From assembly GCA_964627535.1 (NCBI GenBank), contig CAZVJW010000003.1:62001-126000 (forward strand): a stretch of DNA of 64,000 bases, read 5' to 3'. Below the pieces are notes generated by a model. That model did no database searches and was not told where the DNA came from. It saw nothing but the letters and a program-made list of their open reading frames with translations. Position numbers and translations under genes: made by a program. Of this stretch, positions 1 to 9,958 are shown in pieces (the stretch's first letter is position 1; each line of letters starts with the position of its first letter). Source of the DNA: UBA1447 sp964627535 (GTDB lineage Bacteria; Bacillota; Clostridia; Oscillospirales; Acutalibacteraceae).

Positions 1-2
1 TG

Positions 3-1286
3 CTCCCGATGTACAGGGAGTATGGGCTTGATATGTTCGCGATGCTTGACGCGGAATATGCGCTTATTTTATACGATTCCAAAAAAGATACATTTATCGC
101 GGCACGTGATCCTATCGGTATCAGACCTTTGTTTTATGGCATGAGCAGTCACGGTTCTATGCTTTTCGCAAGTGAGGCAAAAAATCTCGTGGGGCTGACG
201 GATAAGATCATGCCCTTTCCTCCGGGACACTATTATGCAGACGGTAAATTTTTCTGCTATAATGATATTTCAAAGATCGACGGTTTTTCTGCGGACAGCC
301 TTGAAACCATATGCAAAAAAATTCATGACAAGCTTGTTTACGGAATAGAAAAGAGGCTTGATTCGGATGTTCCGGTAGGCTTCCTGCTCAGCGGAGGCCT
401 TGACAGTTCTTTGGTTTGCTCGGTTGCGGCGAATATGCTCGGCAAGCCTATCCGCACATTCGCTATCGGTATGGGTAAGGATGCTATTGACTTGAAATAT
501 GCAAAAGAGGTTGCCGAATATCTGCACAGCGATCATACGGAAGTTATTGTTACCGAACAGGATATTTTGGACTCTCTTGAAGAAGTCGTTGCATTACTCG
601 GAACTTACGACATTACGACTATCCGTGCGAGTATGGGCATGTATTTTATCTGCAAAGAGATTCATAAAACAACGGATATTCGTGTGCTTCTTACCGGTGA
701 AATATCGGATGAGATATTCGGATACAAATATACCGATTTTGCACCGACCCCGGAAGCCTTTCAGAAAGAAGCCGAAAAACGGATCCGTGAGATTTACATG
801 TATGATGTGCTGCGGGCTGACCGGTGTATTTCTGTCAACTCTCTGGAAGCACGCGTTCCTTTCGGCGACCTTGATTTTGTGAAATATGTTATGTCAATCG
901 ACCCTGCAAAGAAAATAAACATCTATGGCAAAGGCAAATATCTCCTAAGACGCGCGTTTGAAGGCGACTACCTTCCTGATTCGATTCTTTACCGCGAAAA
1001 AGCGGCATTCAGTGATGCTATGGGCCATTCAATGGTCGACTGCCTGAAACTTTACGCCGAAGAAAAATATACCGATGAGGAATTCGAGAAGGGGAAACAG
1101 CAGTATTCGTTTGCACAGCCATTTACAAAGGAATCATATTTGTACCGGCAGCTTTTCGAAAAGTATTATCCGGGACAGGCCGATATGGTGAAGGATTTCT
1201 GGATGCCGAATAAAGAGTGGGAAGGCTGCAATGTGAATGACCCCTCCGCAAGAGTTCTTTCAAATTACGGAGCAAGCGGTACATAA
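3..1286 (+). CDS. asnB: Asparagine synthase (glutamine-hydrolysing), 5' end missing
   Basis: Converts aspartate to asparagine with ATP and glutamine, in the cytoplasm. The frame is already open at the left edge, so the gene starts upstream. What remains begins in the glutaminase domain (the ARDPIGIRPLFYG stretch is typical of its C-terminal half) and continues through the synthetase domain, whose ATP pyrophosphatase loop SGGLDSS is visible about 130 residues in, followed by the conserved LLTGEISDEIFGY and EARVPFGD motifs. About 105 residues, including the N-terminal catalytic cysteine, are inferred to lie outside the window by comparison with the roughly 550-residue family. A 47-bp gap separates it from the next gene, so co-transcription is possible. 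The synthase assignment is firm. Confidence 0.95.
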   Translation, partial: LPMYREYGLDMFAMLDAEYALILYDSKKDTFIAARDPIGIRPLFYGMSSHGSMLFASEAKNLVGLTDKIMPFPPGHYYADGKFFCYNDISKIDGFSADSLETICKKIHDKLVYGIEKRLDSDVPVGFLLSGGLDSSLVCSVAANMLGKPIRTFAIGMGKDAIDLKYAKEVAEYLHSDHTEVIVTEQDILDSLEEVVALLGTYDITTIRASMGMYFICKEIHKTTDIRVLLTGEISDEIFGYKYTDFAPTPEAFQKEAEKRIREIYMYDVLRADRCISVNSLEARVPFGDLDFVKYVMSIDPAKKINIYGKGKYLLRRAFEGDYLPDSILYREKAAFSDAMGHSMVDCLKLYAEEKYTDEEFEKGKQQYSFAQPFTKESYLYRQLFEKYYPGQADMVKDFWMPNKEWEGCNVNDPSARVLSNYGASGT

Positions 1287-1333
1287 TAAGCAAGCTGTAT
1301 GTAACCGTGTACAGCCATGTATAGGTGATTGAT

Positions 1334-3874
1334 TTGATTGACAGGGTAAGTACAGGAATAGCCGGATTGGATGAAGTTATTGATATGCTTCGTCTGGGTG
1401 ATAATGTAGTCTGTCAGGTTGATTCCCTGAGTGACTATATTAATGTTGTCGAACCTTATATTTCCAGGGCGAAGCTTGATCACCGGAAAATCATCTATTT
1501 CAGGTTCGGTCTTCACAAACAGCTTATTAAAGATACGCAAGGCATACAGGTTATCAGAGTCAATGCCAAAACCGGTTTTGAGCATTTTGCTTCGGTGATA
1601 CATGAACATATTGAAAATGCGGGGCTGAAAGCATTTTATGTTTTCGATTGCCTCACAGATTTGCTGGAATATTGGAATTCGGATTTAATGATAGGCAACT
1701 TTTTTAGGGTTACCTGTCCTTTTTTATTCAAACTTGACACTTTGGCATATTTCGCTTTACTGAGAAATTCGCACAGCAACGAGACTATAGCCAAAATCAG
1801 AGATACAACTCAAATTCTTATCAATATCTACAATATAAGCGGAAATACTTATATACATCCTCTTAAAGTGTGGGAAAGATATTCACCGACAATGTTTTTC
1901 CCGCATTTGATTCAAGGGGATAAAGCCGTATGCATATCGGCAAGCGCGGATTCGGCAATGCTTTTTTCAAGGTTTTCGGTCAGTATGGAAAGGAAAGATT
2001 ATTGGGACGCTGCCTTTGATGATGCTTTAAAATACAGCAACGGCCCGGAGAAAAAACGGGAGAAATCAAAGCAAAAATTATTAGGCCTTTTAATGAATAG
2101 CCAATCAAAAATTTTTGAGCTTTGCCGGAACTATTTTGAAATTGAAGATCTGATAAAAATTAAGGAAAGAGAAATCGGAACAGGAAACATCGGCGGTAAA
2201 ACATTAGGCATGCTTCTTGCCAGAAAAATACTTGAAAAACTGAAAAATGATGAATTGAATTCCAAAATTGAGATGCATGATTCTTTTTACCTCGGCTCCG
2301 ATGTTTTTTACACCTATATTGTTGAAAACAACTGCTGGGAATTAAGAACCATGCAAAAAACAATTGAAGGATATTTCAAATATGCTCCGCAGTTAATGGA
2401 AAAAATACTAGTCGGCCATTTTTCTTATCCGGTTGTATTGGATTTTCAGCGTATGCTTGAATATTTCGGACAGTCGCCGATCATTGTGCGCTCAAGCTCA
2501 TTGCTTGAAGATAACTTCGGCAATGCATTCGCCGGGAAATATGAAAGCGTTTTCTGTGCAAACCAGGGAACTCCCGAGGAAAGACTTGAAGCTTTTGAGC
2601 AAGCAGTGAGAACGGTTTACGCAAGCACAATGAATGAAAACGCCCTCCATTACCGGATGGACAGGGGACTCACGGATCAAGACGAACAGATGGCAATCCT
2701 TATTCAACGGGTTTCGGGTGACAACCATGAGGAATACTTTTTTCCGCATATCGCGGGTGTCGGGAATTCGAAAAATCTATATGTTTGGGATGAAAGCCTT
2801 GATTATGATGCAGGTATGCTCAGGCTTGTATTCGGACTCGGGACGAGAGCTGTTGACCGCACAGACTTGGATTACGCACGGATTGTGTCCCTTGACAGAC
2901 CGGGTAAAAAGCCTCCGATGGCCGACGATGATGAAAAAAAATATTCACAGCATCAAGTCGATTTGATTGATCTCAAGCGAAATACGTTGATAAGTGCGGA
3001 TGCCGACCGCATTCTGAGCGGTGATATCGGAACAGATAAGTATCTGTTTGCGGCTTATGATGCTCAGACAACGAGTTACAAAAGACAGCTGAAACTGAGC
3101 GGGGACGCATATATCCTTGATTTTCGCAAGTTGCTTTCCTCAACAGATTTCCCGGGTACGATGAGTCTGATACTTAAAACGCTTTCGGCAGCATATGAAT
3201 ATCCGGTGGATATAGAATTTACCGCAAACTTTAAACCCGACGGCGATTATAATATAAACATTCTTCAATGCCGGCCGCTCCAAACGAAAGGATTGGGAAA
3301 GAGTGTGGAACTGCCGGATGAAAAGTCGGCATCCCTGACAGTCTTTCGAACAAACGGCAATTTCATGGGAGGTAATGTACACTTTAAAATCGATTATATT
3401 GTATACATCGATCCGCATGAATATCTTGCGCTGTCCGAACAGGACAGATACAGCGTTGCAAGGAAAATCGGGTTGCTTAACCGCCAGCTTAAAAGCAAAA
3501 ACACAATTTTGGTCGGGCCGGGCCGATGGGGGACTACCACCACATCACTTGGCGTACCGGTCAGTTTTTCGGAACTGAACGGTATGCTCGGTATTTTTGA
3601 GGTAGCATATAAGAATGAGCATCTTATGCCCGAGCTTTCATATGGGAGCCATTTTTTTCAGGATCTTGTAGAGTCCGGAATTTTCTACGGGGCTATTTAC
3701 AACGGCGAAGACGGAGTATATATTAACGAGGATTTCTTTAAAGTGCAAAAAAATTTACTCGCTGAGATGACTGATGATAAGTACACGAACATTATCCGTG
3801 TCATAACCTGTAAAGGCTTGGAACTTTACTCGAATACCGGCACGAATACGATGTTTTGTATTGTACTCGAATAA
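1334..3874 (+). CDS. PEP/pyruvate-binding domain protein with KaiC/RecA-like N-terminus
   Basis: The N-terminal part (VSTGIAGLDEVID, then a GDNVV loop) resembles the RecA/KaiC-like half of large phosphotransfer-related proteins. From about residue 284 (IGGKTLGM) to about 645 (LQCRPLQTKG) it matches the ATP-grasp-like nucleotide-binding domain of pyruvate phosphate dikinase and PEP synthase, including RSSSLLEDNFGNAFAGKY near residue 385. The phosphohistidine swivel domain and the PEP-binding barrel are absent, and a distinct C-terminal domain with GPGRWGTTTTSLG near residue 727 replaces them. It is therefore not PEP synthase, and its substrate is unknown. GTG at 1325 would also open the frame, but AGGTGA at 1323-1328 is correctly spaced for TTG at 1334, which I prefer. 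The stop codon abuts an inverted-repeat element. Confidence 0.8.
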   Translation: MIDRVSTGIAGLDEVIDMLRLGDNVVCQVDSLSDYINVVEPYISRAKLDHRKIIYFRFGLHKQLIKDTQGIQVIRVNAKTGFEHFASVIHEHIENAGLKAFYVFDCLTDLLEYWNSDLMIGNFFRVTCPFLFKLDTLAYFALLRNSHSNETIAKIRDTTQILINIYNISGNTYIHPLKVWERYSPTMFFPHLIQGDKAVCISASADSAMLFSRFSVSMERKDYWDAAFDDALKYSNGPEKKREKSKQKLLGLLMNSQSKIFELCRNYFEIEDLIKIKEREIGTGNIGGKTLGMLLARKILEKLKNDELNSKIEMHDSFYLGSDVFYTYIVENNCWELRTMQKTIEGYFKYAPQLMEKILVGHFSYPVVLDFQRMLEYFGQSPIIVRSSSLLEDNFGNAFAGKYESVFCANQGTPEERLEAFEQAVRTVYASTMNENALHYRMDRGLTDQDEQMAILIQRVSGDNHEEYFFPHIAGVGNSKNLYVWDESLDYDAGMLRLVFGLGTRAVDRTDLDYARIVSLDRPGKKPPMADDDEKKYSQHQVDLIDLKRNTLISADADRILSGDIGTDKYLFAAYDAQTTSYKRQLKLSGDAYILDFRKLLSSTDFPGTMSLILKTLSAAYEYPVDIEFTANFKPDGDYNINILQCRPLQTKGLGKSVELPDEKSASLTVFRTNGNFMGGNVHFKIDYIVYIDPHEYLALSEQDRYSVARKIGLLNRQLKSKNTILVGPGRWGTTTTSLGVPVSFSELNGMLGIFEVAYKNEHLMPELSYGSHFFQDLVESGIFYGAIYNGEDGVYINEDFFKVQKNLLAEMTDDKYTNIIRVITCKGLELYSNTGTNTMFCIVLE

Positions 3875-3976
3875 TACTAATTCACGATTAAAAAACCTCT
3901 AATAAATCAAGCAAAAGCTTTGATTTATTAGGTTTTATGCGGATTTTTTAGTTAGGTTTTTATGAGTAATTAGTAT
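3874..3976. repeat. Inverted-repeat element, subtype A1 (MITE-like), copy 1
   Basis: 103 bp, bounded by perfect 9-bp inverted ends ATACTAATT and AATTAGTAT, with further imperfect pairing that gives one long hairpin around AAGCAAAAGCTTTG. It begins at the last base of the preceding stop codon. Related copies lie at 5615, 9296, 12409, 26887, 30015 and 32929. No reading frame inside. Confidence 0.9.
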
Positions 3977-4053
3977 AAATATGGCAGACCGGGTGCCTCA
4001 AGAAAACACATAATATAAACCTGTAAATAATGCAGATAAAAAAGGAGAATACA

Positions 4054-5475
4054 ATGACCGATTACAGCTCAAAATTTCACGAGGAATGCGGCGTGTTCGG
4101 AGTTTATGGGGAAGATGCGATATCGCCTGCCGAAATGGTTTACCTGGGACTGTTTGCCCTTCAGCACAGGGGTCAGGAAAGCTGCGGTATAGCTGTAAGC
4201 AACAACGGTACTATTCAAAATTATAAAAGTATGGGTCTTGTGGGAGATGTTTTTGATAATGATAAGATTGCCTCATTAAAAGGGCAAATCGCTGTCGGCC
4301 ATGTGCGTTACTCAACTGCCGGCGCAAGCACGGTTGAGAACAGCCAGCCTCTTGTCTTCAGCTCCATCAACGGAAAATTTGCTTTGTCGCACAACGGAAA
4401 TCTGACGAACGCACAGGAACTGCACGATGAGCTGGCTCAAAAAGGCTCTATGTTTCAAACAACAACGGATTCTGAATATATCGCGCATATTATAGCGCAG
4501 AAGAGAGTATCTGCACAAAGCACCGAAGACGCGATTATCAAAACAATGAAGCATTTACAGGGAGCTTATTGTATTCTTATTCTTTGTCCGGAAAAACTGA
4601 TAGCTGCAAGGGATCCGTTGGGATTCCGCCCGCTGGTTATCGGAAAGACTGAAAAATCCTATGTTTTCGCATCCGAAACCTGCGCGCTCGATGCCATTCA
4701 TGCCCGTTTCATCCGTGATGTCGAGCCCGGAGAGGTTGTTGTCGCGGATTCGGAAGGTTTGCATTCCTATAAAACCAATTGCGAGGGAAAACACAGCGTA
4801 TGTATTTTTGAATATATTTATTTTGCAAGACCGGACAGTTACATTGATTCTGTCAGTGTTCATGAATCAAGGCTTAAGGCGGGTGCTATTCTGGCACGGC
4901 AGAATCCTGTTGAAGCGGATCTTGTTATCGGAGTGCCGAGTTCCGGGATTGACGCCGCAATAGGATATTCGCGTGAAAGCGGTATTGAATACGATTTGGG
5001 ATTTGTAAGGAATAATTATATCGGACGTACGTTTATCAAACCCAGCCAGAGCGAACGAATGAGAAGTATTGATATCAAACTTACTCCGCTGGCGCAAAGT
5101 ATAAAAGGCAAAAGGATTGTGGTTGTCGATGACTCTATAGTAAGAGGCTCAACAAGCGCCAATATTGTCAGGGAATTAAAAGCAGCGGGTGCTGTGGAGG
5201 TGCATATGCGTATTTGCTCACCCACCATTCACTGGCCCTGTTATTTCGGGACAGATATCCCTACAAAAGAGGAACTGACAGCGAACAGCTATTCAGTAAG
5301 CGAACTTTGTAAAATCATAGGTGCAGATTCCCTGGACTTTTTAAACAAAGAAAGTCTTTGTATGCTGGTGGGCACAAAGCAAAAAACATTTTGCGATTCC
5401 TGCTTTACCGGGGAGTATCCATATCCGGTCAATATTCATACAATGACGGTTAAAAAAGTATGCGGAACCGAGTAA
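4054..5475 (+). CDS. purF: Amidophosphoribosyltransferase
   Basis: Catalyses the first committed step of purine synthesis: PRPP plus glutamine to phosphoribosylamine. The start at 4054 is chosen because AAAGGAG lies just upstream at proper distance; an in-frame ATG at 4030 has no such site. The catalytic N-terminal nucleophile is Cys12 (EECGVFG) after a short propeptide of the Bacillus type, followed by glutaminase motifs (ALQHRGQESCGI, HVRYSTAG, SHNGNLTN). The PRPP-binding signature VVVDDSIVRGST is near residue 356. The 473-residue length is normal. No other purine gene is nearby, so it is separated from a pur operon here. It is followed by a perfect 19-bp hairpin and a repeat element. Confidence 0.96.
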   Translation: MTDYSSKFHEECGVFGVYGEDAISPAEMVYLGLFALQHRGQESCGIAVSNNGTIQNYKSMGLVGDVFDNDKIASLKGQIAVGHVRYSTAGASTVENSQPLVFSSINGKFALSHNGNLTNAQELHDELAQKGSMFQTTTDSEYIAHIIAQKRVSAQSTEDAIIKTMKHLQGAYCILILCPEKLIAARDPLGFRPLVIGKTEKSYVFASETCALDAIHARFIRDVEPGEVVVADSEGLHSYKTNCEGKHSVCIFEYIYFARPDSYIDSVSVHESRLKAGAILARQNPVEADLVIGVPSSGIDAAIGYSRESGIEYDLGFVRNNYIGRTFIKPSQSERMRSIDIKLTPLAQSIKGKRIVVVDDSIVRGSTSANIVRELKAAGAVEVHMRICSPTIHWPCYFGTDIPTKEELTANSYSVSELCKIIGADSLDFLNKESLCMLVGTKQKTFCDSCFTGEYPYPVNIHTMTVKKVCGTE

Positions 5476-5512
5476 CGGACCTTATAAAAATTTAATGTAT
5501 ATACTGCAAAAC

Positions 5513-5557
5513 AATGTCTGTTGAATAAATCGTTTAATGATTTATTCAACAGACATT
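5513..5557. terminator. Perfect 19-bp hairpin downstream of purF
   Basis: Arms at 5513-5531 and 5539-5557 are exact reverse complements around a 7-base loop. There is no T-run after it, so it may be a factor-dependent terminator, an mRNA 3'-end stabiliser or a palindromic insertion. Confidence 0.55.
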
Positions 5558-5614
5558 AAATGTCGGGAAGTAAAATAAAGAAGTATAGTTTAAAATAATA
5601 CAGAAAATTAGGTA

Positions 5615-5693
5615 ATACTAATTCACGATTAAAAAACCCATTTGTCAAAGGATTTTGCTTGATTTCATAGAGGTTTATAATCGGTATTAGTAT
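5615..5693. repeat. Inverted-repeat element, short chimeric copy 2 (A1/A2)
   Basis: 79 bp between ATACTAATT and ATTAGTAT. The left third matches subtype A1 (start of the 3874 copy), whereas the right part (TTGCTTGATTTCATAGAGG) matches subtype A2 read in the opposite direction. It therefore looks like a recombinant or deleted form. It lies in the 339-bp gap between purF and the transporter at 5815; the rest of that gap is AT-rich with no gene. Confidence 0.8.
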
Positions 5694-5814
5694 AAATTGC
5701 GCAAACCGATGTTTAATAACAGATGACAAGAAAAAATTAATGTGATATTATAAACAGAAAGAAACGGTTACAATAATTTACGGAATTAAATGTTGACCTA
5801 AAGGAGTACTGCCG

Positions 5815-7317
5815 GTGGACGATTCAGTTTACGAATCATTAAAGGACAGACGGTATGTGGGCGGAAAAGAATCTGCGGCTTACATTGTTTATGACGCTTC
5901 CGAGAATATCAACGCCGGAATATTCGGGTCGCGCTATAATATAGATATCCTCAAAATCAACCTTAATCTTTACTCGGTTCTGAGCCTTATAAACGGGATT
6001 TGGGATGTTATCAATGATTCATTCACCGGGCCGATTGTAGACAAAACAAGAACGCGCTGGGGAAAGTTCAAACCATATCTTATCGCCTTTGCCGTACCTT
6101 CGCTGTTTATGACGATTTTTCAATGGTCGCTGCCTTTTTTTCTTGACACAAAAAATGAATATGACATGACAAAGTTTTTCTTTTTCCTTGCTATTCAGAT
6201 GAGCAACGAGGCTATCGCGACCTTCAGAGATATTTCGAAAACCGGCTTGCTGGCATCTCTGTCTCCAAACCCCAATGAGCGGGTCCGCCTTTTAAAATTC
6301 GCGAAATGGATATCAAGCATTTTTGACAATATCCCGGGAGTCCTGCTAACCGTTCTTTATGACTCGATGAATAAAGGCGTTATTAAAATAGCCAACAAAA
6401 AGCTTTTCTACGGGGGAATCGGTGTTATTGCAGCAATGATCAGTACCGGTATGGCAATGTTCTTCTTTGTTCAGTCTAAGGAGAGGGTTACGCAATCCGA
6501 GAAAACGCCGAGCATACTTGAAGGAATAAAAACAATTGTGCATAACCGCCCCGTTTTCTTGCTGATGATGAGCGATTTGCTCGGAGCTTTCACACTTGCA
6601 ACAAGCCAGGATAACTACTTTATCGATGTCCTGGGCTACTCTACCTTTTCTACGCTTATAGAACTGCCTTCCATACCTGTCTGCCATCTAAGTTACACAT
6701 ACATAGGCTGGATGAGGAGAAAGTTTTCCACCCGTTTCCTATGGATTTTTTCATCAAATTTCGACAATCTTCAAAAAGTGCTTACATTTGCGTTCGGCTG
6801 CATTGGAGGCAAAGGGAAAAATGGTTGGTACCGGGACTGGAAAAAGATGTTCTTAATTATGGCACCGCTGGATTTTGTCCGAAAGTCTTTCTGGGGTGTA
6901 AGGCAGGTTGTTCCGCAGGAAATCACTTATGAAGCGATTGATTACTGCGAGTGGAAAAACGGCTACCGTTCCGAAGGTGTGATTATTATAACAAAAGGGC
7001 TTATGTCAAAAATAATCAGAAACACCACTTCCGGCATCCAGTCTTCGATTCTGAGCGCTATCGGATACAGTTTAAACAGCGGTTTCGGGAACCAGGCAGA
7101 TTCGACAAAATTCGGCCTTTTTATTACGGCGTTCCTTCTCCCCGGTCTCACGGGAGCCCTGAGCATAATCCCAAAGCTGTTGTATAAGCTCGATGCATCC
7201 GAAAAGGAAACGATGTACCGTGACCTGATGCAGAGGCGTTATAGCCAAGAAAGGTTGAAAGGGGAAGTCAACGGAAAACCGGATGAAGAGAAATCAGGCG
7301 AAAGTTTATCTTTATAA
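5815..7317 (+). CDS. GPH-type MFS transporter (glycoside/cation symporter-like), tandem copy 1
   Basis: A 500-residue polytopic membrane protein. After a short N-terminal tail it carries the hallmark VDKTRTRWGKFKPYL after the second membrane segment and the DYCEWKNGYR motif near residue 376, which correspond to the conserved cytoplasmic motifs of the glycoside-pentoside-hexuronide:cation symporter family. About 12 membrane segments are expected. The GTG start at 5815 is preceded by AAGGAG at 5801-5806. The next gene is a close paralogue in the same orientation, so the pair arose by tandem duplication. The substrate cannot be read from sequence; a sugar or oligosaccharide is the family expectation. 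Confidence 0.85.
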   Translation: MDDSVYESLKDRRYVGGKESAAYIVYDASENINAGIFGSRYNIDILKINLNLYSVLSLINGIWDVINDSFTGPIVDKTRTRWGKFKPYLIAFAVPSLFMTIFQWSLPFFLDTKNEYDMTKFFFFLAIQMSNEAIATFRDISKTGLLASLSPNPNERVRLLKFAKWISSIFDNIPGVLLTVLYDSMNKGVIKIANKKLFYGGIGVIAAMISTGMAMFFFVQSKERVTQSEKTPSILEGIKTIVHNRPVFLLMMSDLLGAFTLATSQDNYFIDVLGYSTFSTLIELPSIPVCHLSYTYIGWMRRKFSTRFLWIFSSNFDNLQKVLTFAFGCIGGKGKNGWYRDWKKMFLIMAPLDFVRKSFWGVRQVVPQEITYEAIDYCEWKNGYRSEGVIIITKGLMSKIIRNTTSGIQSSILSAIGYSLNSGFGNQADSTKFGLFITAFLLPGLTGALSIIPKLLYKLDASEKETMYRDLMQRRYSQERLKGEVNGKPDEEKSGESLSL

Positions 7318-7352
7318 AAATTTTTATACGAAATAAACACATCGAATCTTTT

Positions 7353-7388
7353 GCAGTTTCCTCTTTTTGGAGCAGGCTGCTTTTTTTC
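7353..7388 (+). terminator. Probable intrinsic terminator between the two transporters
   Basis: An imperfect hairpin (GCAG...CCTC...GAG...CTGC) is followed directly by seven T residues. It suggests the two tandem transporter genes are separate transcription units. Confidence 0.5.
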
Positions 7389-7558
7389 GCAAATCCAAAA
7401 ATAATGCGAAGGTGGTTGCCGGATAGAGTTTCTTGAAATGCCTGCCGTCAGTTTTAAGAATCCGGGTTCATTTATCTGTATTTACTTTGCAAGGAAAATA
7501 GTCTACAATCAATTTATATTATTCTTATTCTCCATACTCAAAGAAAAGAGGGCTGATT

Positions 7559-9019
7559 ATGAGCGGGGACTCGGTATACGAATCCCTTAAGGACCGCCGG
7601 TATGTGGGCGGCAGGGAATCCACCTCATATATTATTTACGACGCTTCCGAGAATATCAACGCCGGGATATTCGGATCGCGTTATAATATAGATATTCTTA
7701 AAATCAACCTTAATCTTTATTCCGTTCTGAGCCTCATCAACGGAATATGGGATGTTATCAACGATACGTTTACCGGGCCTGTTGTTGACAAAACAAGAAC
7801 ACGCTGGGGAAAGTTCAAACCGTATCTTATTGCGTTCGCGATCCCATCCCTGGTTATGGCTGTTTTCCAATGGTCTATCCCTTTCTTTCTGGATACTGAA
7901 AATGAATATGATATGACCAAATTCTTTTTTTTCCTTGCAATTCAGATGAGCAACGAGGCGATCGCTACTTTCAGAGATATTTCAAAAACAGGATTGCTTT
8001 CTTCATTGTCCCCCAATCCAACCGAAAGGGTACGCCTATTAACTTACGCGAAATGGATTTCCAGCCTTTTTGACAATATTCCCAAAGTCCTGCTCAGCGT
8101 TATCTATGACTCGATGAACAACGGGATGATAAAAATCGCCAACAGAAAACTATTTTACGGCGGTATCGGCATTACCTCGGCCATTATCAGCACATGCATG
8201 GCGATGTATTTCTTCATTCTTTCCAAGGAGAGGGTCACCCAGTCTGAGAAAAAGCCGAGTATTATGGAAGGCTTGAGAACGATTATTCACAACCGCCCTG
8301 TTTTTCTTCTCATGCTCAATGATCTGCTGGGCGCGTTTACGCTTTCGACCAGCTACGAAAACTACTATATAGATGTTTTAGGCTACAATACCTTCGGAAC
8401 GCTGACGGAACTTCCGTCGATTATATCGTGCAATGTCAGCTACACTTACATAAAGCCGATGAGAAAAAAGTTTTCGACCAGAACGCTTTGGATCATGTCT
8501 TCAAATTACGATAATCTCATGAAGATTTTAGTCTTCCTGTTCGGCTGCATAGGTGGCAAAGGAAAAAACGGCTGGTACCGGGATTGGAAAAAGATGTTTT
8601 ATGTAATTGCCCCGCTGGAGTTTATAAGAAAATCTGTTTGGGGCGTAAGGCAGGTTGTTCCGCAGGAAATTACTTATGAGGCGATTGACTACTGCGAATG
8701 GAAAAACGGTTACCGTTCAGAAGGTGTCATTATTATAACAAAAAGCCTGATGTCAAAGATTATCAGAAACACAACCTCCGGCCTCCAGTCAGCTATTTTA
8801 CACGCGATTGGATACAGCCTGAAAGAAGGTTTCGGCAGCCAGGCCGATTCCACAAAATTCGGCATTTTTATTACGGCGTTTCTTCTGCCGGGCTTGACGG
8901 GCGCATTCAGTATCATCCCAAAGCTTTTGTATAAACTTGACGATTCGGAAAAGGAAATGATGTACCGCGACTTGATGCAGAGGCGTTATTACAAAGAGGA
9001 ATTGAATGGTGACCTTTGA
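7559..9019 (+). CDS. GPH-type MFS transporter, tandem copy 2
   Basis: 486 residues, aligning along its whole length with the transporter just upstream, including the same VDKTRTRWGKFKPYL and DYCEWKNGYRSEG motifs and identical N-terminal blocks such as YDASENINAGIFGSRYN. Differences are spread over the protein (for example the 60-residue stretch around ELPSI), indicating an older duplication with divergence rather than recent gene conversion. ATG at 7559 has an AAGAGGG ribosome site. It is followed by a strong terminator. Likely an inner-membrane sugar or glycoside symporter; specificity unknown. Confidence 0.85.
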   Translation: MSGDSVYESLKDRRYVGGRESTSYIIYDASENINAGIFGSRYNIDILKINLNLYSVLSLINGIWDVINDTFTGPVVDKTRTRWGKFKPYLIAFAIPSLVMAVFQWSIPFFLDTENEYDMTKFFFFLAIQMSNEAIATFRDISKTGLLSSLSPNPTERVRLLTYAKWISSLFDNIPKVLLSVIYDSMNNGMIKIANRKLFYGGIGITSAIISTCMAMYFFILSKERVTQSEKKPSIMEGLRTIIHNRPVFLLMLNDLLGAFTLSTSYENYYIDVLGYNTFGTLTELPSIISCNVSYTYIKPMRKKFSTRTLWIMSSNYDNLMKILVFLFGCIGGKGKNGWYRDWKKMFYVIAPLEFIRKSVWGVRQVVPQEITYEAIDYCEWKNGYRSEGVIIITKSLMSKIIRNTTSGLQSAILHAIGYSLKEGFGSQADSTKFGIFITAFLLPGLTGAFSIIPKLLYKLDDSEKEMMYRDLMQRRYYKEELNGDL

Positions 9020-9131
9020 GAGGAAATAAATATATAAAAGGCGCAGTATGCAGAAACATTCATCCTCATTCTATCCGATACGGATTTATTGTGTAAAAAT
9101 TTAAATAAATTATTATAAATAAATACAGACG

Positions 9132-9170
9132 ACTGCCCGCAGAAACTAGGCTTTTGCGGGCGGTTTGTTT
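9132..9170 (+). terminator. Intrinsic terminator after the transporter pair
   Basis: A 10-bp GC-rich stem (ACTGCCCGCA with TGCGGGCGGT) is followed by TTGTTTATT. Confidence 0.75.
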
Positions 9171-9295
9171 ATTGCACGAAGAAGAGTAAATTTATTTTAA
9201 GATTAAAGAAGATTAACTGTATTGTATGCGATCATAAAATCTGATTTCGAAAATAACAGAAAATCATCGGAATTAACTTTATAAAACATTGTCTC

Positions 9296-9398
9296 ATACT
9301 AATCCCGATTATAAAACCTCCATGAAATCAAGCAAAAACCTTTGATAAATGGGTTTTTGTGCTGAATTTTTAGCTATGTTATAAAGAGGGATTAGTAT
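9296..9398. repeat. Inverted-repeat element, subtype A2, copy 3
   Basis: 103 bp with ends ATACTAATCCC and GGGATTAGTAT (CCC/GGG, unlike A1). The loop contains AAGCAAAAACCTTTGATAAATGGG. Nearly identical to the 12409 copy. Confidence 0.9.
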
Positions 9399-9477
9399 CG
9401 AGACAATAAAAACAGAGATTTACTATCTAATCTCATAAAATAATTACTATTAAATAATAATTTTTATAAAATATGTC

Positions 9478-9506
9478 TTGACAAAACTGAATATGTGTAT
9501 TAATAT
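9478..9506 (+). promoter_or_regulatory. Sigma-A promoter with long leader for the LRR protein
   Basis: TTGACA at 9478-9483, an exact 17-bp spacer, then TAATAT at 9501-9506. The first credible gene downstream starts at 9959, leaving a ~445-base leader. Within it I see a 7-bp hairpin (TGCCGGAAATATCCGGCA near 9748) but no convincing gene or known riboswitch. The 9020-9477 stretch holds only the terminator, the repeat and AT-rich sequence. Confidence 0.6.
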
Positions 9507-9958
9507 TATTTTACGCAAAAAACTTTATTCAACTAAATCTTTAAATCGACAAAGTATTATGAAGCTGAAAATTTTATTTGCGGAGAAACTGCGAATATAA
9601 AATTGATGGATCGATACAGATGGCCATTCGGGGCCTCTGTGAATTGATAAAGACAAGCGGATCTAAAAGACTGAAATACGCGGGGTTCCACGGCATAGTG
9701 CGTTTCAGGTCAAATAAGAGAGGGGGAATTACACAAGCAGTTAACCGATGCCGGAAATATCCGGCATATAACATCTTTATTAGATGCGTGGCGTGTTTTT
9801 GATTTTCAACCGAGCATACGCATTTAATTCGGATGGCGGCTTCTTTACTACCGGGCTCTACAGACAAAATCACCAACAATCCAGAAACCGCGGAAACAAT
9901 CCAAACTGTCGAAAGCTTTTCATCGAAGCGAATTAAATTATTAAAGGAGTAAGAATCT

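Noticed and set aside
1334..3874. PEP synthase or pyruvate phosphate dikinase
   Set aside because: Only the N-terminal nucleotide-binding domain type is present; the phosphohistidine and PEP-binding domains are missing.
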